A DNA stretch of 38,047 nt from Lachnospiraceae bacterium (GCA_900765975.1 CAAFTS010000169.1:1-38047); one strand, 5' to 3'; shown: positions 15,414-24,641, counted from the first letter of the stretch. Notes: generated by a model from the sequence alone, not told the origin. Numbers and translations are program-made.

Positions 15414-16009
15414 CAAAAGCAGATTATATGAAAACACTGGCTTACAGCCTGCGTCATCTTCCAAAAGAAGAATTTGAACAGGCTATGGACTATTTCGAAG
15501 AATATTTTGCAGAAGCCGGTCCGGAAAACGAACAACAGGCAATTGAAGATCTAGGTTCTCCTGATGAAGCCGCCAAGACCTTGATCATGAATCTGGCAGC
15601 TAAAAATGTAGAAGAACCGCCCAAAACCGTAAAACACAGTTTCAAGGCAGTATGGATTGGATTGATTGCCTTATGTGCTGCTCCAATTGCATTACCGCTT
15701 GCATTTTGTCTTATTTGTGTTATCGCAGCTCTGATTTTTGCAATCCTCTGTGTATTAGGAGGTATCCTTCTCTCTGCATTCTGCGTATTAGCAGCGGCGG
15801 TAATTGGATTCATTGGAGGCATCGCCTTACTGTTTAGCAGCTTTGCCAACGGTATTGCCACTTTAGGATTCAGCCTGCTCTGTGCCGGCGGAGGCGTTCT
15901 ATTTCTATTTGTAGCATTTCAATTCTGCAAATGGTTTTTACAAAAAATCGTACAATTTCTCGGGAAATTGATGAAGAAGAAAGGAGCCAAACATGAAACC
16001 AATCACTAA
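15410..16009 (+). CDS. DUF1700 (HAAS-domain) membrane protein
   Basis: The 199-residue protein has the N-terminal helical HAAS/DUF1700 domain (about 1-65; MTKADYMKTLAYSLRHLPKE and AIEDLGSPDEAAKTLI). A short linker follows, then a long hydrophobic stretch (about 80-185) that should cross the membrane four or more times, and a basic C-terminus. HAAS proteins usually travel with PadR regulators and are thought to couple envelope state to transcription. It overlaps PadR by four bases and the DUF4097 gene by 17 bases, so the three proteins are probably made together. No enzymatic motif is visible. Confidence 0.9.
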   Translation: MTKADYMKTLAYSLRHLPKEEFEQAMDYFEEYFAEAGPENEQQAIEDLGSPDEAAKTLIMNLAAKNVEEPPKTVKHSFKAVWIGLIALCAAPIALPLAFCLICVIAALIFAILCVLGGILLSAFCVLAAAVIGFIGGIALLFSSFANGIATLGFSLLCAGGGVLFLFVAFQFCKWFLQKIVQFLGKLMKKKGAKHETNH

Positions 16010-17075
16010 ACGTATTTTCATTTTTTCAGCCGTTACCGCAGTTTCCGGACTGATTCTCATGGGTGTAGGAATGGGGCTGGGCGGACGCCCCGGTGTTTTG
16101 TTCAGCAAGGAAGGAATCCAGACTCCCTACCAGGAGAAAAAACCTTATTTCCAGAAAAAGACACAATTAGACCCTTTTCATACACTGAATCTCTCCATAG
16201 ATTCTGATGCACAGATCCGCGTTCTTCCGTCTAACGACAAAAATTACTACATCGAATACTTGTTGGACGGAGACTACCAGAAACCACATTGCGAAGTCAC
16301 TGACGACACCTTATATTTCTCACAAACGGATTCTCAGAATTTTATGGTAGGAATGTTTGGCATTCAATTCGGCTCTTCCGTGCAGTCAGAACCTTCCATA
16401 ACCCTATATCTTCCGGAAGGTACAGAATTAAAACAGACTCAGATTTATACTTCCTATGGTGACATCTCCCTTTCTTCTGCCAATTTAGGAGACGCATCCA
16501 TTGAAACAGCCAGCGGCAACATTTCTCTGAAAGACACAACCGCCAAGACTTTACATCTATTGTTAGAAGATGGCGATTGTCTCGTAGATGGAGTAACAGC
16601 AGATACGTTCACATTGAACAATGAATACGGGGATACTGCCTTGAAAAATACAATTTCTAAAAGCACCAGTCTGGATCTCAGTTCCGGCGACCTGGAATTA
16701 AACCAGTTCAGTACAGATACACTAAAGATTTACTCTGAAGATGGAAACGTCCAAACAGAAACCCTTTCTTTTCAATCAGCTGATATCACACTGGAATACG
16801 GAGATTTGGAACTGAATGTCAACACACTGGAAACTTTGACCTGCAATCTTGATTCCGGTAACTTAAACTTGACACTCCCAGATTCTATGAAACAGTATCA
16901 ATGTAATTTTCATTTGGAATATGGAGATTTAACTTTGCCTGAGGACGCTCCAAAAGACTGGTATCAGGAAGAGGATGGAGAAGTCATTTATCAGACACAG
17001 CAAACCAACGATAACAAAAACAGACAGATTACTATCCAAAGTGAAGATGGAGATATCGAAATCCAATATCCTTGA
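15993..17075 (+). CDS. DUF4097 beta-helix protein, membrane-anchored
   Basis: The 360-residue protein has an N-terminal signal anchor (about 8-28), so most of it should be outside the cell. From about 150 to the end, a roughly 20-residue unit recurs with the core YGD or SGD/DGD followed by hydrophobics: SYGDISL, ASGNISL, EDGDCLV, EYGDTAL, SSGDLEL, EDGNVQT, EYGDLEL, DSGNLNL, EYGDLTL, EDGDIEI. This is the solenoid-like pattern of DUF4097, also found in LiaG-like proteins. The start at 15993 has AAAGGAG upstream and lies inside the DUF1700 gene. The role is probably in envelope stress sensing; no ligand is predictable. Confidence 0.9.
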   Translation: MKPITKRIFIFSAVTAVSGLILMGVGMGLGGRPGVLFSKEGIQTPYQEKKPYFQKKTQLDPFHTLNLSIDSDAQIRVLPSNDKNYYIEYLLDGDYQKPHCEVTDDTLYFSQTDSQNFMVGMFGIQFGSSVQSEPSITLYLPEGTELKQTQIYTSYGDISLSSANLGDASIETASGNISLKDTTAKTLHLLLEDGDCLVDGVTADTFTLNNEYGDTALKNTISKSTSLDLSSGDLELNQFSTDTLKIYSEDGNVQTETLSFQSADITLEYGDLELNVNTLETLTCNLDSGNLNLTLPDSMKQYQCNFHLEYGDLTLPEDAPKDWYQEEDGEVIYQTQQTNDNKNRQITIQSEDGDIEIQYP

Positions 17076-17138
17076 TCGAAATTACTCAGTTTTAAATAAA
17101 TATTTATAGAAAATTTCTTTTCTTTCTTTCCTGATTGG

Positions 17139-17147
17139 TGTTATAAT
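17139..17147 (+). promoter_or_regulatory. Extended -10 promoter element
   Basis: TGTTATAAT is an extended -10 (TG-N-TATAAT) with no recognisable -35, 41 bases upstream of the cytidylate-kinase-like start. A 6-bp inverted repeat ATGTCA-TT-TGACAT follows at about 17154-17167 in the 5' leader. No clear terminator for the DUF4097 operon precedes it. Confidence 0.5.
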
Positions 17148-17188
17148 AGACACATGTCATTTGACATCTTACGCGAGGAGGAATGTAT

Positions 17189-17674
17189 ATGAAATTAGTA
17201 ATTACAATGAGTCGTCGTTTTGGAACCGGTGCCAGTGTCATTGCACAAGAGCTCTCTGAAAGACTGGGCATTCCGGTATATGATAAGGTCTACATAGAGC
17301 AAAAACTCAGTGAAAAAGAGTATGAAACAGAGGCTGAGGCAATTCGTGAACTTGCCAAATCTCCTTGTATCATTCTCGGCCGCTGTGCCTCTGACATTCT
17401 CAGAGACCGGATGAATGTACTTAATATCTTTGTCTGTGCGGACAAGGAAGATCGGATTCAACGTATCATGAAACTCCAATCCTGTTCCTATGATGAGGGA
17501 AAGAAACTGTTGGAAGATACAGACAATGAACGTGCAACCTATTACTATGAGCACACCGGCAAAACTTGGGGCGATGTCAATGATTATCATATGATTCTGG
17601 ACACTTCCGAGCTAGGCATCGAAAACTGTGCCAATATTTTAATGCAATATTTTGAAAGATTAGAATATATTTGA
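17189..17674 (+). CDS. Short cytidylate-kinase-like protein
   Basis: It belongs to the cytidylate-kinase-like P-loop family common in Clostridia, of unknown physiological role. The N-terminus MKLVITMSRRFGTGASVIAQ is a P-loop variant of the family's ISREFGSGG, and SPCIILGRCASDILRDR is the conserved second block. At 161 residues it is about 40 shorter than the roughly 200 usual: the segment between YDKVYIEQKL and AIRELAKSPC, which normally includes the nucleotide-binding insert, is nearly absent. AGGAGG (17176-17181) is one base from the ATG at 17183 and seven from that at 17189, so the latter is chosen. It is a single-gene unit that ends at a strong terminator. Confidence 0.8.
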   Translation: MKLVITMSRRFGTGASVIAQELSERLGIPVYDKVYIEQKLSEKEYETEAEAIRELAKSPCIILGRCASDILRDRMNVLNIFVCADKEDRIQRIMKLQSCSYDEGKKLLEDTDNERATYYYEHTGKTWGDVNDYHMILDTSELGIENCANILMQYFERLEYI

Positions 17675-17680
17675 TTCTTT

Positions 17681-17726
17681 AAAAGCCCAGACAGAGCATC
17701 TCATCTTTCTGCTCCGTCTGGGCTTT
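17681..17726. terminator. Bidirectional rho-independent terminator
   Basis: An 18-bp stem (AAAAGCCCAGAC-A-GAGCA pairing with TGCTC-C-GTCTGGGCTTTT, one mismatch) has an 11-base loop. The terminal T runs are on both strands. It separates the convergent cytidylate-kinase-like gene (17674) and beta-helix gene (17745). Confidence 0.92.
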
Positions 17727-17744
17727 TCTTATTTTATTTCATAC

Positions 17745-18416
17745 TTATTCTTCAATTTTTGCTACAACTTCTCCCTGTTTTTTATAAATACTTCCTGCCG
17801 GAACAAAGCCGCGCACAGAAGATAAAGGATAAATGTTTGTGCAACTTCCTACAACGGTTCCCGGATTTAAAATACTTCCGCAGCCCACTTCTACTTCATC
17901 CCCAATCATAGCGCCAAATTTTTTCATTCCTGTTTCGATGTTTCCATTTGGAGTTTTCACTACAACCAGTTTCTTATCTGATTTCACATTAGAAGTAATC
18001 GAACCAGCCCCCATATGAGATTTGTATCCCAGTATAGAATCTCCAACATAGTTATAATGTGGCACCTGCACTTTATTGAACAATATAACATTTTTTAATT
18101 CTGTAGAATTTCCAACCACTGCCCCTTCTCCGATAATTGCATTTCCTCGTATAAAGGCACAATGTCTTACCTCAGCATCTTTTCCGATAATTGCAGGACC
18201 ATTTATAAATGCACTTGGAGCTACCTTTGCAGATTTGGCTATCCAAATATTTTCTCCTCGTTTCTCATATTCTTCTTCACTCAAACTCTCACCCAGTTTC
18301 AAAATAAAACTGCTGATTCGTGGAAGTACCTCCCAAGGATAAGTCACCCCTTCAAATAACTCTTTAGCAATCGTTTCATTCAGATTGTATAATTCTTGTA
18401 CTGTCAATTCTTTCAT
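17745..18416 (-). CDS. Left-handed beta-helix (hexapeptide-repeat) protein, GlmU C-domain-like
   Basis: The 223-residue protein has a short helical N-terminus, then from about 58 a series of hexapeptide repeats of the [LIV]-G-X4 type (IAKSAKVAPSAFINGPAIIG, IRGNAIIGEGAVVGNSTEL, MIGDEVEVGCGSILNPGTVV). This fold serves acyltransferases and nucleotide-sugar enzymes such as the C-terminal half of GlmU. There is no nucleotidyltransferase domain here, although automatic pipelines often name such proteins UDP-N-acetylglucosamine pyrophosphorylase. Substrate unknown. It is the last gene of the five-gene operon, 27 bases after topB. Confidence 0.82.
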   Translation of the reverse strand: MKELTVQELYNLNETIAKELFEGVTYPWEVLPRISSFILKLGESLSEEEYEKRGENIWIAKSAKVAPSAFINGPAIIGKDAEVRHCAFIRGNAIIGEGAVVGNSTELKNVILFNKVQVPHYNYVGDSILGYKSHMGAGSITSNVKSDKKLVVVKTPNGNIETGMKKFGAMIGDEVEVGCGSILNPGTVVGSCTNIYPLSSVRGFVPAGSIYKKQGEVVAKIEE

Positions 18417-18443
18417 TTCTTTCTCTGTCCTCCAATCTCAATT

Positions 18444-20423
18444 CTACTTCTTATAAAAGCCTGCTGCCTTTTCATAACATCCTCTTAGTTGATACTGATT
18501 ATTCAGATTCTTCACTCCATTTGTCCGACTTATAATAAAATGATCCAATTTTTGCATATATTCCTCTGGAGTAATCTCTCCATCCGCAACATAAGTCAAT
18601 CCTTTCTCCCAGCTTGCCGTCAATTCCGGATTCAACAGCGATTTAATGGAATGATCCACAACATCAAAAATCATCTCTCCTTGTAATGTCGGAGTAATAA
18701 TCTGCGTCTTTTTATTCAGTGCAAGATACTTAATATGAATCAGCTTTTTTAAGATTTCTGCTCGCGTTGCGCTGGTTCCAATTCCACTTCCTTTAATCTG
18801 AGCACGCAATTCCTCATCCTCGATCAACTGTCCTGCATTTTCCATTGCCAGAATCATAGACCCGGAATTATACCGTTTCGGAGGAGAGGTCTCCCCCTCT
18901 TTGATTTCCAGCGACCGAACCGGGAGCACAGTCCCTTTTTTTAATCCCTGTATCGTCTGAAAAAATGTAGTATCCAGACTCTTTTCCTCTTCTGTTCCTT
19001 TCTTTTGCGGAATACCGACAACTTTCAGATATCCTTCCTCAGCCAGCACTTTAAAACTGGAAAAAAAACTTTCCTCTTTCATCTGCGTTGTAATTGCAAC
19101 TTTCTGATACACTGCCGGCGGATAAAAAATACTCAAAAAGCGGCGAACAATACAGTCATACACGTGCTTTGAAGTTGCAGAAACAGACTGCAATGCATTC
19201 AACCCCTGACCTGTAGGAATAATTGCATAATGATCCGTAATCTGCTTATCATTGACATATCTTGTTTTTTCCAGTCCTTTATGACTTCCATATTGTAAAA
19301 TATCCTGCAGATACGGCGCCGCCATAGCATATTTAGACAATCCGTTCAGATTCCGGCTGATTTCCTTCGCTACTGCCGTAGACAACACCCTTGCATCTGT
19401 TCTTGGGTAAGTCACAAGTTTTTTTTCGTACAATTCCTGCACAATTCGAAGTGTTTCATCCGGGCTGATCTTAAATCGTTTGGAACAATCATTTTGCAGC
19501 TCTGCCAAATTATATAAAAGCGGCGGATTTTTCTTTTCCTTTTTCTTTTCAATCGCCGTAATCCGACAAGGCTCCAACTCCGGCTGACTCAGATATGCAA
19601 TCAATTCTTCTGCCTTCTCCCGCTGTTTAAACCCATTCTCTTTATATAAATCAAAAGATTCAAAATACCTGGATCCTTGGACTGCACGCCATTCCCCTTC
19701 AAAAGTCTTTCCATCCACCTCTACCGTACTTAACACACGATAAAAAGGCGTTTTCACAAACTCTCGAATTTCCCGTTCTCTTCGCACGACCATCCCTAAT
19801 ACACAGGTCATCACACGTCCAACGGAGATTACAGAATACTTGGTATGCAAAAAGTTAGAGATACTGTTTCCATACTTCAGCGTCAAAAGCCTGGAAAAAT
19901 TAATTCCCATCAGATAATCTTCCTTTGCACGCAAATACGCAGATGCACTGAGATTATCATATTCTGATAAATCCTTAGCCTCCCGGATGCCGCGTAAAAT
20001 TTCCTCTTCCGTCTGTGAGTCGATCCACACCCTTCTTCTCTCTTTACCTTCTACATGTGCCTCCTGCTCTACCAGACGGTAAATATACTCTCCTTCCCGT
20101 CCGGAGTCGGTACACACATAAATTCGATCTACATCCTGTCGATTCAGCAGTCCGCTGACGATTTGAAACTGTTTCGAAACTGCAGGTATTACTTCGTACT
20201 TAAACTCCCGCGGAAGAAATGGCAACGTTTCCAGACTCCAGCGTTTCAATGCCGGATCATAGACTTCCGGATAACTCATTGTCACAAGATGTCCCACACA
20301 CCAGGTTACAATCGCCTCCTCTGATTCAAGATATCCATCCCCACGTCTTGTCTTTAATTTTAATGCCTTAGCAAATTCCTGCGCCACACTCGGCTTTTCT
20401 GCTATGTATACTGCTTTACCCAT
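18444..20423 (-). CDS. topB: DNA topoisomerase III
   Basis: This type IA topoisomerase relaxes and decatenates DNA by single-strand passage. The 659-residue protein has the TOPRIM start GKAVYIAEKPSVAQEFAKAL, the acidic motif CTDSGREGEYIYR and the active-site Tyr in LVTYPRTDARVLS. The middle metal-ligand position reads Gly rather than Asp, as I also recall for Bacillus TopB (TDAGREGE). No C-terminal zinc ribbon is visible, so it is the compact form. It sits between galM and the beta-helix gene with gaps of 24 and 27 bases. Confidence 0.93.
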   Translation of the reverse strand: MGKAVYIAEKPSVAQEFAKALKLKTRRGDGYLESEEAIVTWCVGHLVTMSYPEVYDPALKRWSLETLPFLPREFKYEVIPAVSKQFQIVSGLLNRQDVDRIYVCTDSGREGEYIYRLVEQEAHVEGKERRRVWIDSQTEEEILRGIREAKDLSEYDNLSASAYLRAKEDYLMGINFSRLLTLKYGNSISNFLHTKYSVISVGRVMTCVLGMVVRREREIREFVKTPFYRVLSTVEVDGKTFEGEWRAVQGSRYFESFDLYKENGFKQREKAEELIAYLSQPELEPCRITAIEKKKEKKNPPLLYNLAELQNDCSKRFKISPDETLRIVQELYEKKLVTYPRTDARVLSTAVAKEISRNLNGLSKYAMAAPYLQDILQYGSHKGLEKTRYVNDKQITDHYAIIPTGQGLNALQSVSATSKHVYDCIVRRFLSIFYPPAVYQKVAITTQMKEESFFSSFKVLAEEGYLKVVGIPQKKGTEEEKSLDTTFFQTIQGLKKGTVLPVRSLEIKEGETSPPKRYNSGSMILAMENAGQLIEDEELRAQIKGSGIGTSATRAEILKKLIHIKYLALNKKTQIITPTLQGEMIFDVVDHSIKSLLNPELTASWEKGLTYVADGEITPEEYMQKLDHFIISRTNGVKNLNNQYQLRGCYEKAAGFYKK

Positions 20424-20447
20424 AAATATTCATACTACCCATCACAA

Positions 20448-21488
20448 TTATAAAAATTTAAATGCCGTTACTGTATGATAGCGCTCTCCCGCCTTGCACA
20501 CAGAACTTTTAAAATTCTTCTTATTCACCGCATCCGGAAAATACTGGGTTTCAAAACAGATACCTGCCCGTTTTCCATAAACAGCTCCTTCCTTTCCCTT
20601 TTCTCCGTCCAGAAAATTCGCTGTATACAACTGTACTCCCGGAAGGTCTGTATAAACTTCCATAACGATTCCACTAAGATTTCCTTCTGCCTGTGCTACT
20701 TTATCAAATTTCCCATTATTTTTCAAGACCCAGTTATGATCATAGCCGCAGCCCAGACGAACCGCTTCATACGCTGCATCAATCTCCTCTCCAACTGCAT
20801 GCATCCTTCGGAAGTCCATCGGTGTGCCGGTCACTTCCACCAATTCACCGGTTGGAATCGACTCTGCATTGGAAGGTGTAAAATAATCTGCATCAAGCAT
20901 CACCTGATGATGCAAAACATCTCCGCTGTTATGCCCATTTAAATTAAAATAGCTATGATTTGTCATATTAATGATCGTATCCTGATCCGGAACAGCATCA
21001 TAGGTGATCTGCAGTACATTTTCTTCTGTCAGTTCATAAGTAACCCGCATATCCAAACTTCCTGGAAATCCTTGATCGCCGTCCGCACTATGAAGTAAAA
21101 ATGTAATCTGCTCATCTTTTTGATCTTCTACCGTCCAGATTCGATGATGATATCCATCAGATCCACTATGAAGATTGTTTCCATTGTCATTTTTTTCCAG
21201 CTGATACGTCACCCCATTCAAAGTAAATGATGCTCCACCAATCCGGTTCGCATTTCTACCCACTATTGCTCCGATTGCAGCCGTTCCCTCTTCATAGCCA
21301 CTTGCATTCTCATATCCAAGTACTACATCCCGGAGCATACCATCCGTTCCAGGCACCTTTAGCTGAACCAGATTCGCACCATATTCTGTAACTGCCACAC
21401 ACATTCCCGCTTCATTTTCCATTGTATATAAATGTGCTTTCTGACCATTTTTTAAACGTCCAAACTCTTGAATCTCTAATGTTTTCAT
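20448..21488 (-). CDS. galM: Aldose 1-epimerase (mutarotase)
   Basis: It interconverts alpha and beta anomers of hexoses such as galactose and glucose in the cytosol. The 346-residue length is standard. Landmarks are IGRNANRIGGASF, NLHSG, the catalytic-His region NMTNHSYFNLNGH, CGYDHNWVL and the catalytic Glu in FETQYFPDAVN. There are no galactose-utilisation genes beside it. It follows ppk by 27 bases inside the minus-strand operon, so it is expressed with polyphosphate and DNA-topology genes. Confidence 0.93.
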   Translation of the reverse strand: MKTLEIQEFGRLKNGQKAHLYTMENEAGMCVAVTEYGANLVQLKVPGTDGMLRDVVLGYENASGYEEGTAAIGAIVGRNANRIGGASFTLNGVTYQLEKNDNGNNLHSGSDGYHHRIWTVEDQKDEQITFLLHSADGDQGFPGSLDMRVTYELTEENVLQITYDAVPDQDTIINMTNHSYFNLNGHNSGDVLHHQVMLDADYFTPSNAESIPTGELVEVTGTPMDFRRMHAVGEEIDAAYEAVRLGCGYDHNWVLKNNGKFDKVAQAEGNLSGIVMEVYTDLPGVQLYTANFLDGEKGKEGAVYGKRAGICFETQYFPDAVNKKNFKSSVCKAGERYHTVTAFKFL

Positions 21489-21515
21489 TCTTAATTTCTT
21501 CCTCTTGTTCTCATT

Positions 21516-23630
21516 TTATTTTCGAAAAAAATTCTTCCATCTTGCAAATATGCTTTTCTTTTCTTCCTTCTTTACTGGGCGTTTTGCATTTAGAGCCTCT
21601 TTCATAAAATACTCCTGCGCACAAATCTGTCTTTCTCCGCCCTGCTTCTTTCGATATGTTCCGTCACTCAACATTTCTCTTGCCTTAACGTTATCTGCCA
21701 GCATAACATTCAGATATCGCACCAAACGCTTTTTAATCTGTTCGTCATAAATCGGGCATGCCACTTCAACCCGCTTTTCCGTATTTCTGGTCATCATATC
21801 TGCGGAACCGATATATACCTTGCTGTCCTCTCCCTTTCCAAATACAAAGACTCGTGGATGCTCCAGATATCTTCCCACAATACTAGTGACAGACAGATTC
21901 TCAGTTTCTCCCGGAATTCCCGGAAGAATACAGCAAATCCCTCGTACGATCAAATCGATTTTCACACCTGCTCTGGATGCTTCAGCAATCTTTCGGATAA
22001 AATCCACATCTGTAACCGAATTCATTTTCATTAAAATTCTGCCAGCTGGTCCTTTTGCTATTTCCTCATCAATCAATGCCAGCACCTTCTGTTTCAAGCT
22101 GGTCGGCGAAACAATCAAATGCTGATATACTCCAGCCAGATTTCCAATCGCCATATTTTTAAAGAATACTGACGCATCTTCTCCGATTGACTGATTTCCG
22201 GTAATCAGCGAATAATCCGTATACATCTTCGCTGTTTTTTCGTTATAATTTCCAGTTCCAATCTGTGTGATATAGCGGATCTCATTCCGATTCCGATATG
22301 TGATCAGACAGATTTTCGAATGTACCTTATACCCTTCAAATCCATAAATCACCCGGCATCCAGCCTCTTCCATCCGTTCTGACCAATCAATGTTATTTTG
22401 TTCATCAAACCGGGCACGTAGTTCGATCAGAGCTGTAACTTCTTTTCCATTTTCAGCTGCCGCACAGAGATATTCCACAAGACGGCTCTTCTTCGCCAGT
22501 CGATATATCGTAATCTTAATCGTCATCACATCCGGATCTGTAGAGGCCTCCCGGATCAACTGCAAAAACGGATCCATACTTTCATACGGATAAGATAGCA
22601 GCACATCCCGCTTTTTTACCTGTGCCATCACACTACCTTCCGCCAAAGATGCTGACGGCTGCGGCGAAAAAGTTGCATCCATCAAAGACCGTTTCATAGA
22701 AACCGGAATCTTATCAATCAACGAAAAAATGAAATCCAATTTCATCGGCATCTTTGTACGAAAGATACACTTCTGTGTAATATTAAACTTCTCACAGAGA
22801 TACTTCTCCATCTCCTTTTCCAGTGAAGACGCAACCTCCAGCCGGACAACGCCCATCCTTCTGCGTTTATGCAGTGTTTCTTTCATAATAAATCGAAAAT
22901 CTTCATTGTCCGCAAATGCTTCATCATCCGGTGATACATCTGCATTTCTTGTCACACGTATATAATTCTTATCAGATACCTGATACTGTTCAAATACAAG
23001 TTCCAGATATTCCAAAATAATCTTTTCCATACGGACATACCGAACATCATGTCCGGGAAGTACAACAATATCCGACACAAACTCCGGCACTGGAACAATC
23101 CCCATCATCGTAGTACTTCCTGCTCCATTTTGTTTCAGATTCGCAATCACATAAATCTGGTTATTCAAAAGGTGAGGAAATGGATGATTCACATCTACAA
23201 TCTGTGGTGATAGAACCGGAAGAATCTGCTCTTTAAAATATTTTTTAAGATACTTCTTCTCCTGATTTTCCAAATCCTTCATATTCAATCCGGAAATCCC
23301 GTATGCTGACAGCTGTTTTTTGATTTCCGCATAGGTCTTATCCCTCTCCTTATACAGCGGTGCAACTGCCGTATAGATTGCGTCAAGCTGCTCTTTCGGA
23401 GTCATTCCGGACTTGCTGTCAATCTTTTTATTGTCCACTTCAGCCATGTCACACAAACTGCCCACACGAATCATAAAAAACTCTTCCAGATTACTCGTGA
23501 AAATAGAAACAAATTTCATTCGTTCCAGCAATGGTACACTCTCATCCTGTGCTTCTTCCAACACTCTCTGATTAAACCGGAGCCACGACAGTTCCCGGTT
23601 CTGCGTATATCTCAAAGTTTCCCTTCCCAT
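21516..23630 (-). CDS. ppk1: Polyphosphate kinase 1
   Basis: It makes inorganic polyphosphate from ATP. The 704-residue protein has the N-terminal domain start RYTQNRELSWLRFNQRVLEE, a middle head domain with IFRTKMPMKLDF, and the two phospholipase-D-like C-terminal domains. The autophosphorylated His is in YKVHSKICLI, followed by QIGTGNYNEKTAKMYTDYSL. Length and motifs are standard. The start lies three bases downstream of the patatin-like gene's stop, so the two are tightly coupled. Confidence 0.95.
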   Translation of the reverse strand: MGRETLRYTQNRELSWLRFNQRVLEEAQDESVPLLERMKFVSIFTSNLEEFFMIRVGSLCDMAEVDNKKIDSKSGMTPKEQLDAIYTAVAPLYKERDKTYAEIKKQLSAYGISGLNMKDLENQEKKYLKKYFKEQILPVLSPQIVDVNHPFPHLLNNQIYVIANLKQNGAGSTTMMGIVPVPEFVSDIVVLPGHDVRYVRMEKIILEYLELVFEQYQVSDKNYIRVTRNADVSPDDEAFADNEDFRFIMKETLHKRRRMGVVRLEVASSLEKEMEKYLCEKFNITQKCIFRTKMPMKLDFIFSLIDKIPVSMKRSLMDATFSPQPSASLAEGSVMAQVKKRDVLLSYPYESMDPFLQLIREASTDPDVMTIKITIYRLAKKSRLVEYLCAAAENGKEVTALIELRARFDEQNNIDWSERMEEAGCRVIYGFEGYKVHSKICLITYRNRNEIRYITQIGTGNYNEKTAKMYTDYSLITGNQSIGEDASVFFKNMAIGNLAGVYQHLIVSPTSLKQKVLALIDEEIAKGPAGRILMKMNSVTDVDFIRKIAEASRAGVKIDLIVRGICCILPGIPGETENLSVTSIVGRYLEHPRVFVFGKGEDSKVYIGSADMMTRNTEKRVEVACPIYDEQIKKRLVRYLNVMLADNVKAREMLSDGTYRKKQGGERQICAQEYFMKEALNAKRPVKKEEKKSIFARWKNFFRK

Positions 23631-23633
23631 GGT

Positions 23634-24500
23634 TCACCCCTCACATTCCATATATTTCTGAAGTCTCTCATACTCCTGTTTCATCAATTCGTATCCATGT
23701 TCATAAAAGCCTTGCAAAGTATCTGCATCCCGCTCCATTCTGGATACCGGCTTTACTAATGGTCGAATAACAAAAATCTTTCCTTCCTCTTCTAACTGCT
23801 CAATCAACCCCATCACTCTATTATAACGATAACTCCTTGTTCGTATCGCCTGAACTAGATTTGGATAAGACCGGTAAGCTCTCTTATATACCTTCGCCAT
23901 TCCCTGAGAAATTGGTTTTTTTCTGTATCCGGGATTTCTTGTAAGAACAACAATAATCTTGTCATTCCCCATCTTCAAAGCCCGTTCAATAGGAACAGAA
24001 TCTGCCAGACCTCCATCTACATACGGAACATTATCCACATTCACGATTGGAGTGATCAATGGAAGACTGCAGGATGCCCGGCAAATCTTCATCAAACGCT
24101 GCCTGTCAGATTTCTCCTGTAAATACTCAGCCTTGCCAGTCTCACAATTAGTAGTCACAATTTCACAAGTTGTCTCTGACTGAAAATACGTATCATAATC
24201 AAACGGCAGTAGTTCATTTGGATACTTGTCAAAAATCAAATCCATATTCATCAAACTTTTTTCCTTGACAAACTTCCGTACTCCATAAATATACTGCCCG
24301 CTTTTATCCGTCGGAATCATGCAATCTCTGGTGCGTTCCTTCTGCATAGACACATAATCCACCGCATTGCAAGAACCAGCGGATACCCCGATTACGTGGG
24401 ATACATAAAAATCTTTTTCCATCAAATAATCTAATACACCAGAGGTAAAAACACCTCTGGTTGCTCCACCTTCTAAAACCATTGTTGCCTTCTGCATCAT
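23634..24500 (-). CDS. Patatin-like phospholipase (YjjU-like)
   Basis: This is a cytosolic or membrane-associated serine lipase of the patatin family (288 residues). The oxyanion motif GGATRG (12-17), nucleophile GVSAGS and catalytic Asp in the DGG motif (VDGGLADSVP) are all present, so activity is expected on acyl lipids. No signal peptide is seen. It heads the five-gene operon with its own promoter at 24549-24577, and two adjacent ATGs (MM) follow AAAGGGG. Its physiological substrate is unknown. Confidence 0.92.
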   Translation of the reverse strand: MMQKATMVLEGGATRGVFTSGVLDYLMEKDFYVSHVIGVSAGSCNAVDYVSMQKERTRDCMIPTDKSGQYIYGVRKFVKEKSLMNMDLIFDKYPNELLPFDYDTYFQSETTCEIVTTNCETGKAEYLQEKSDRQRLMKICRASCSLPLITPIVNVDNVPYVDGGLADSVPIERALKMGNDKIIVVLTRNPGYRKKPISQGMAKVYKRAYRSYPNLVQAIRTRSYRYNRVMGLIEQLEEEGKIFVIRPLVKPVSRMERDADTLQGFYEHGYELMKQEYERLQKYMECEG

Positions 24501-24548
24501 TTCTGTCCCCTTTACCTTATGAATTCATATTTCAAATGATACTTGTTT

Positions 24549-24577
24549 ATTATATACTTTTTTCCCCTATTCGCAAA
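24549..24577 (-). promoter_or_regulatory. Promoter of the patatin-ppk1-galM-topB operon
   Basis: On the minus strand, TTTGCG (24572-24577), a 17-base spacer and TATAAT (24549-24554) lie about 48 bases upstream of the patatin start. The -10 is perfect and the -35 moderate. The next four genes have gaps of 3 to 27 bases and no visible terminator, so this promoter probably drives all five. Confidence 0.65.
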
Positions 24578-24641
24578 CCTCTATCCTTTAATTTTTCGTA
24601 AAAAATGGCGTTAGTTCCTATAAAACAACTCCTTTCACACC

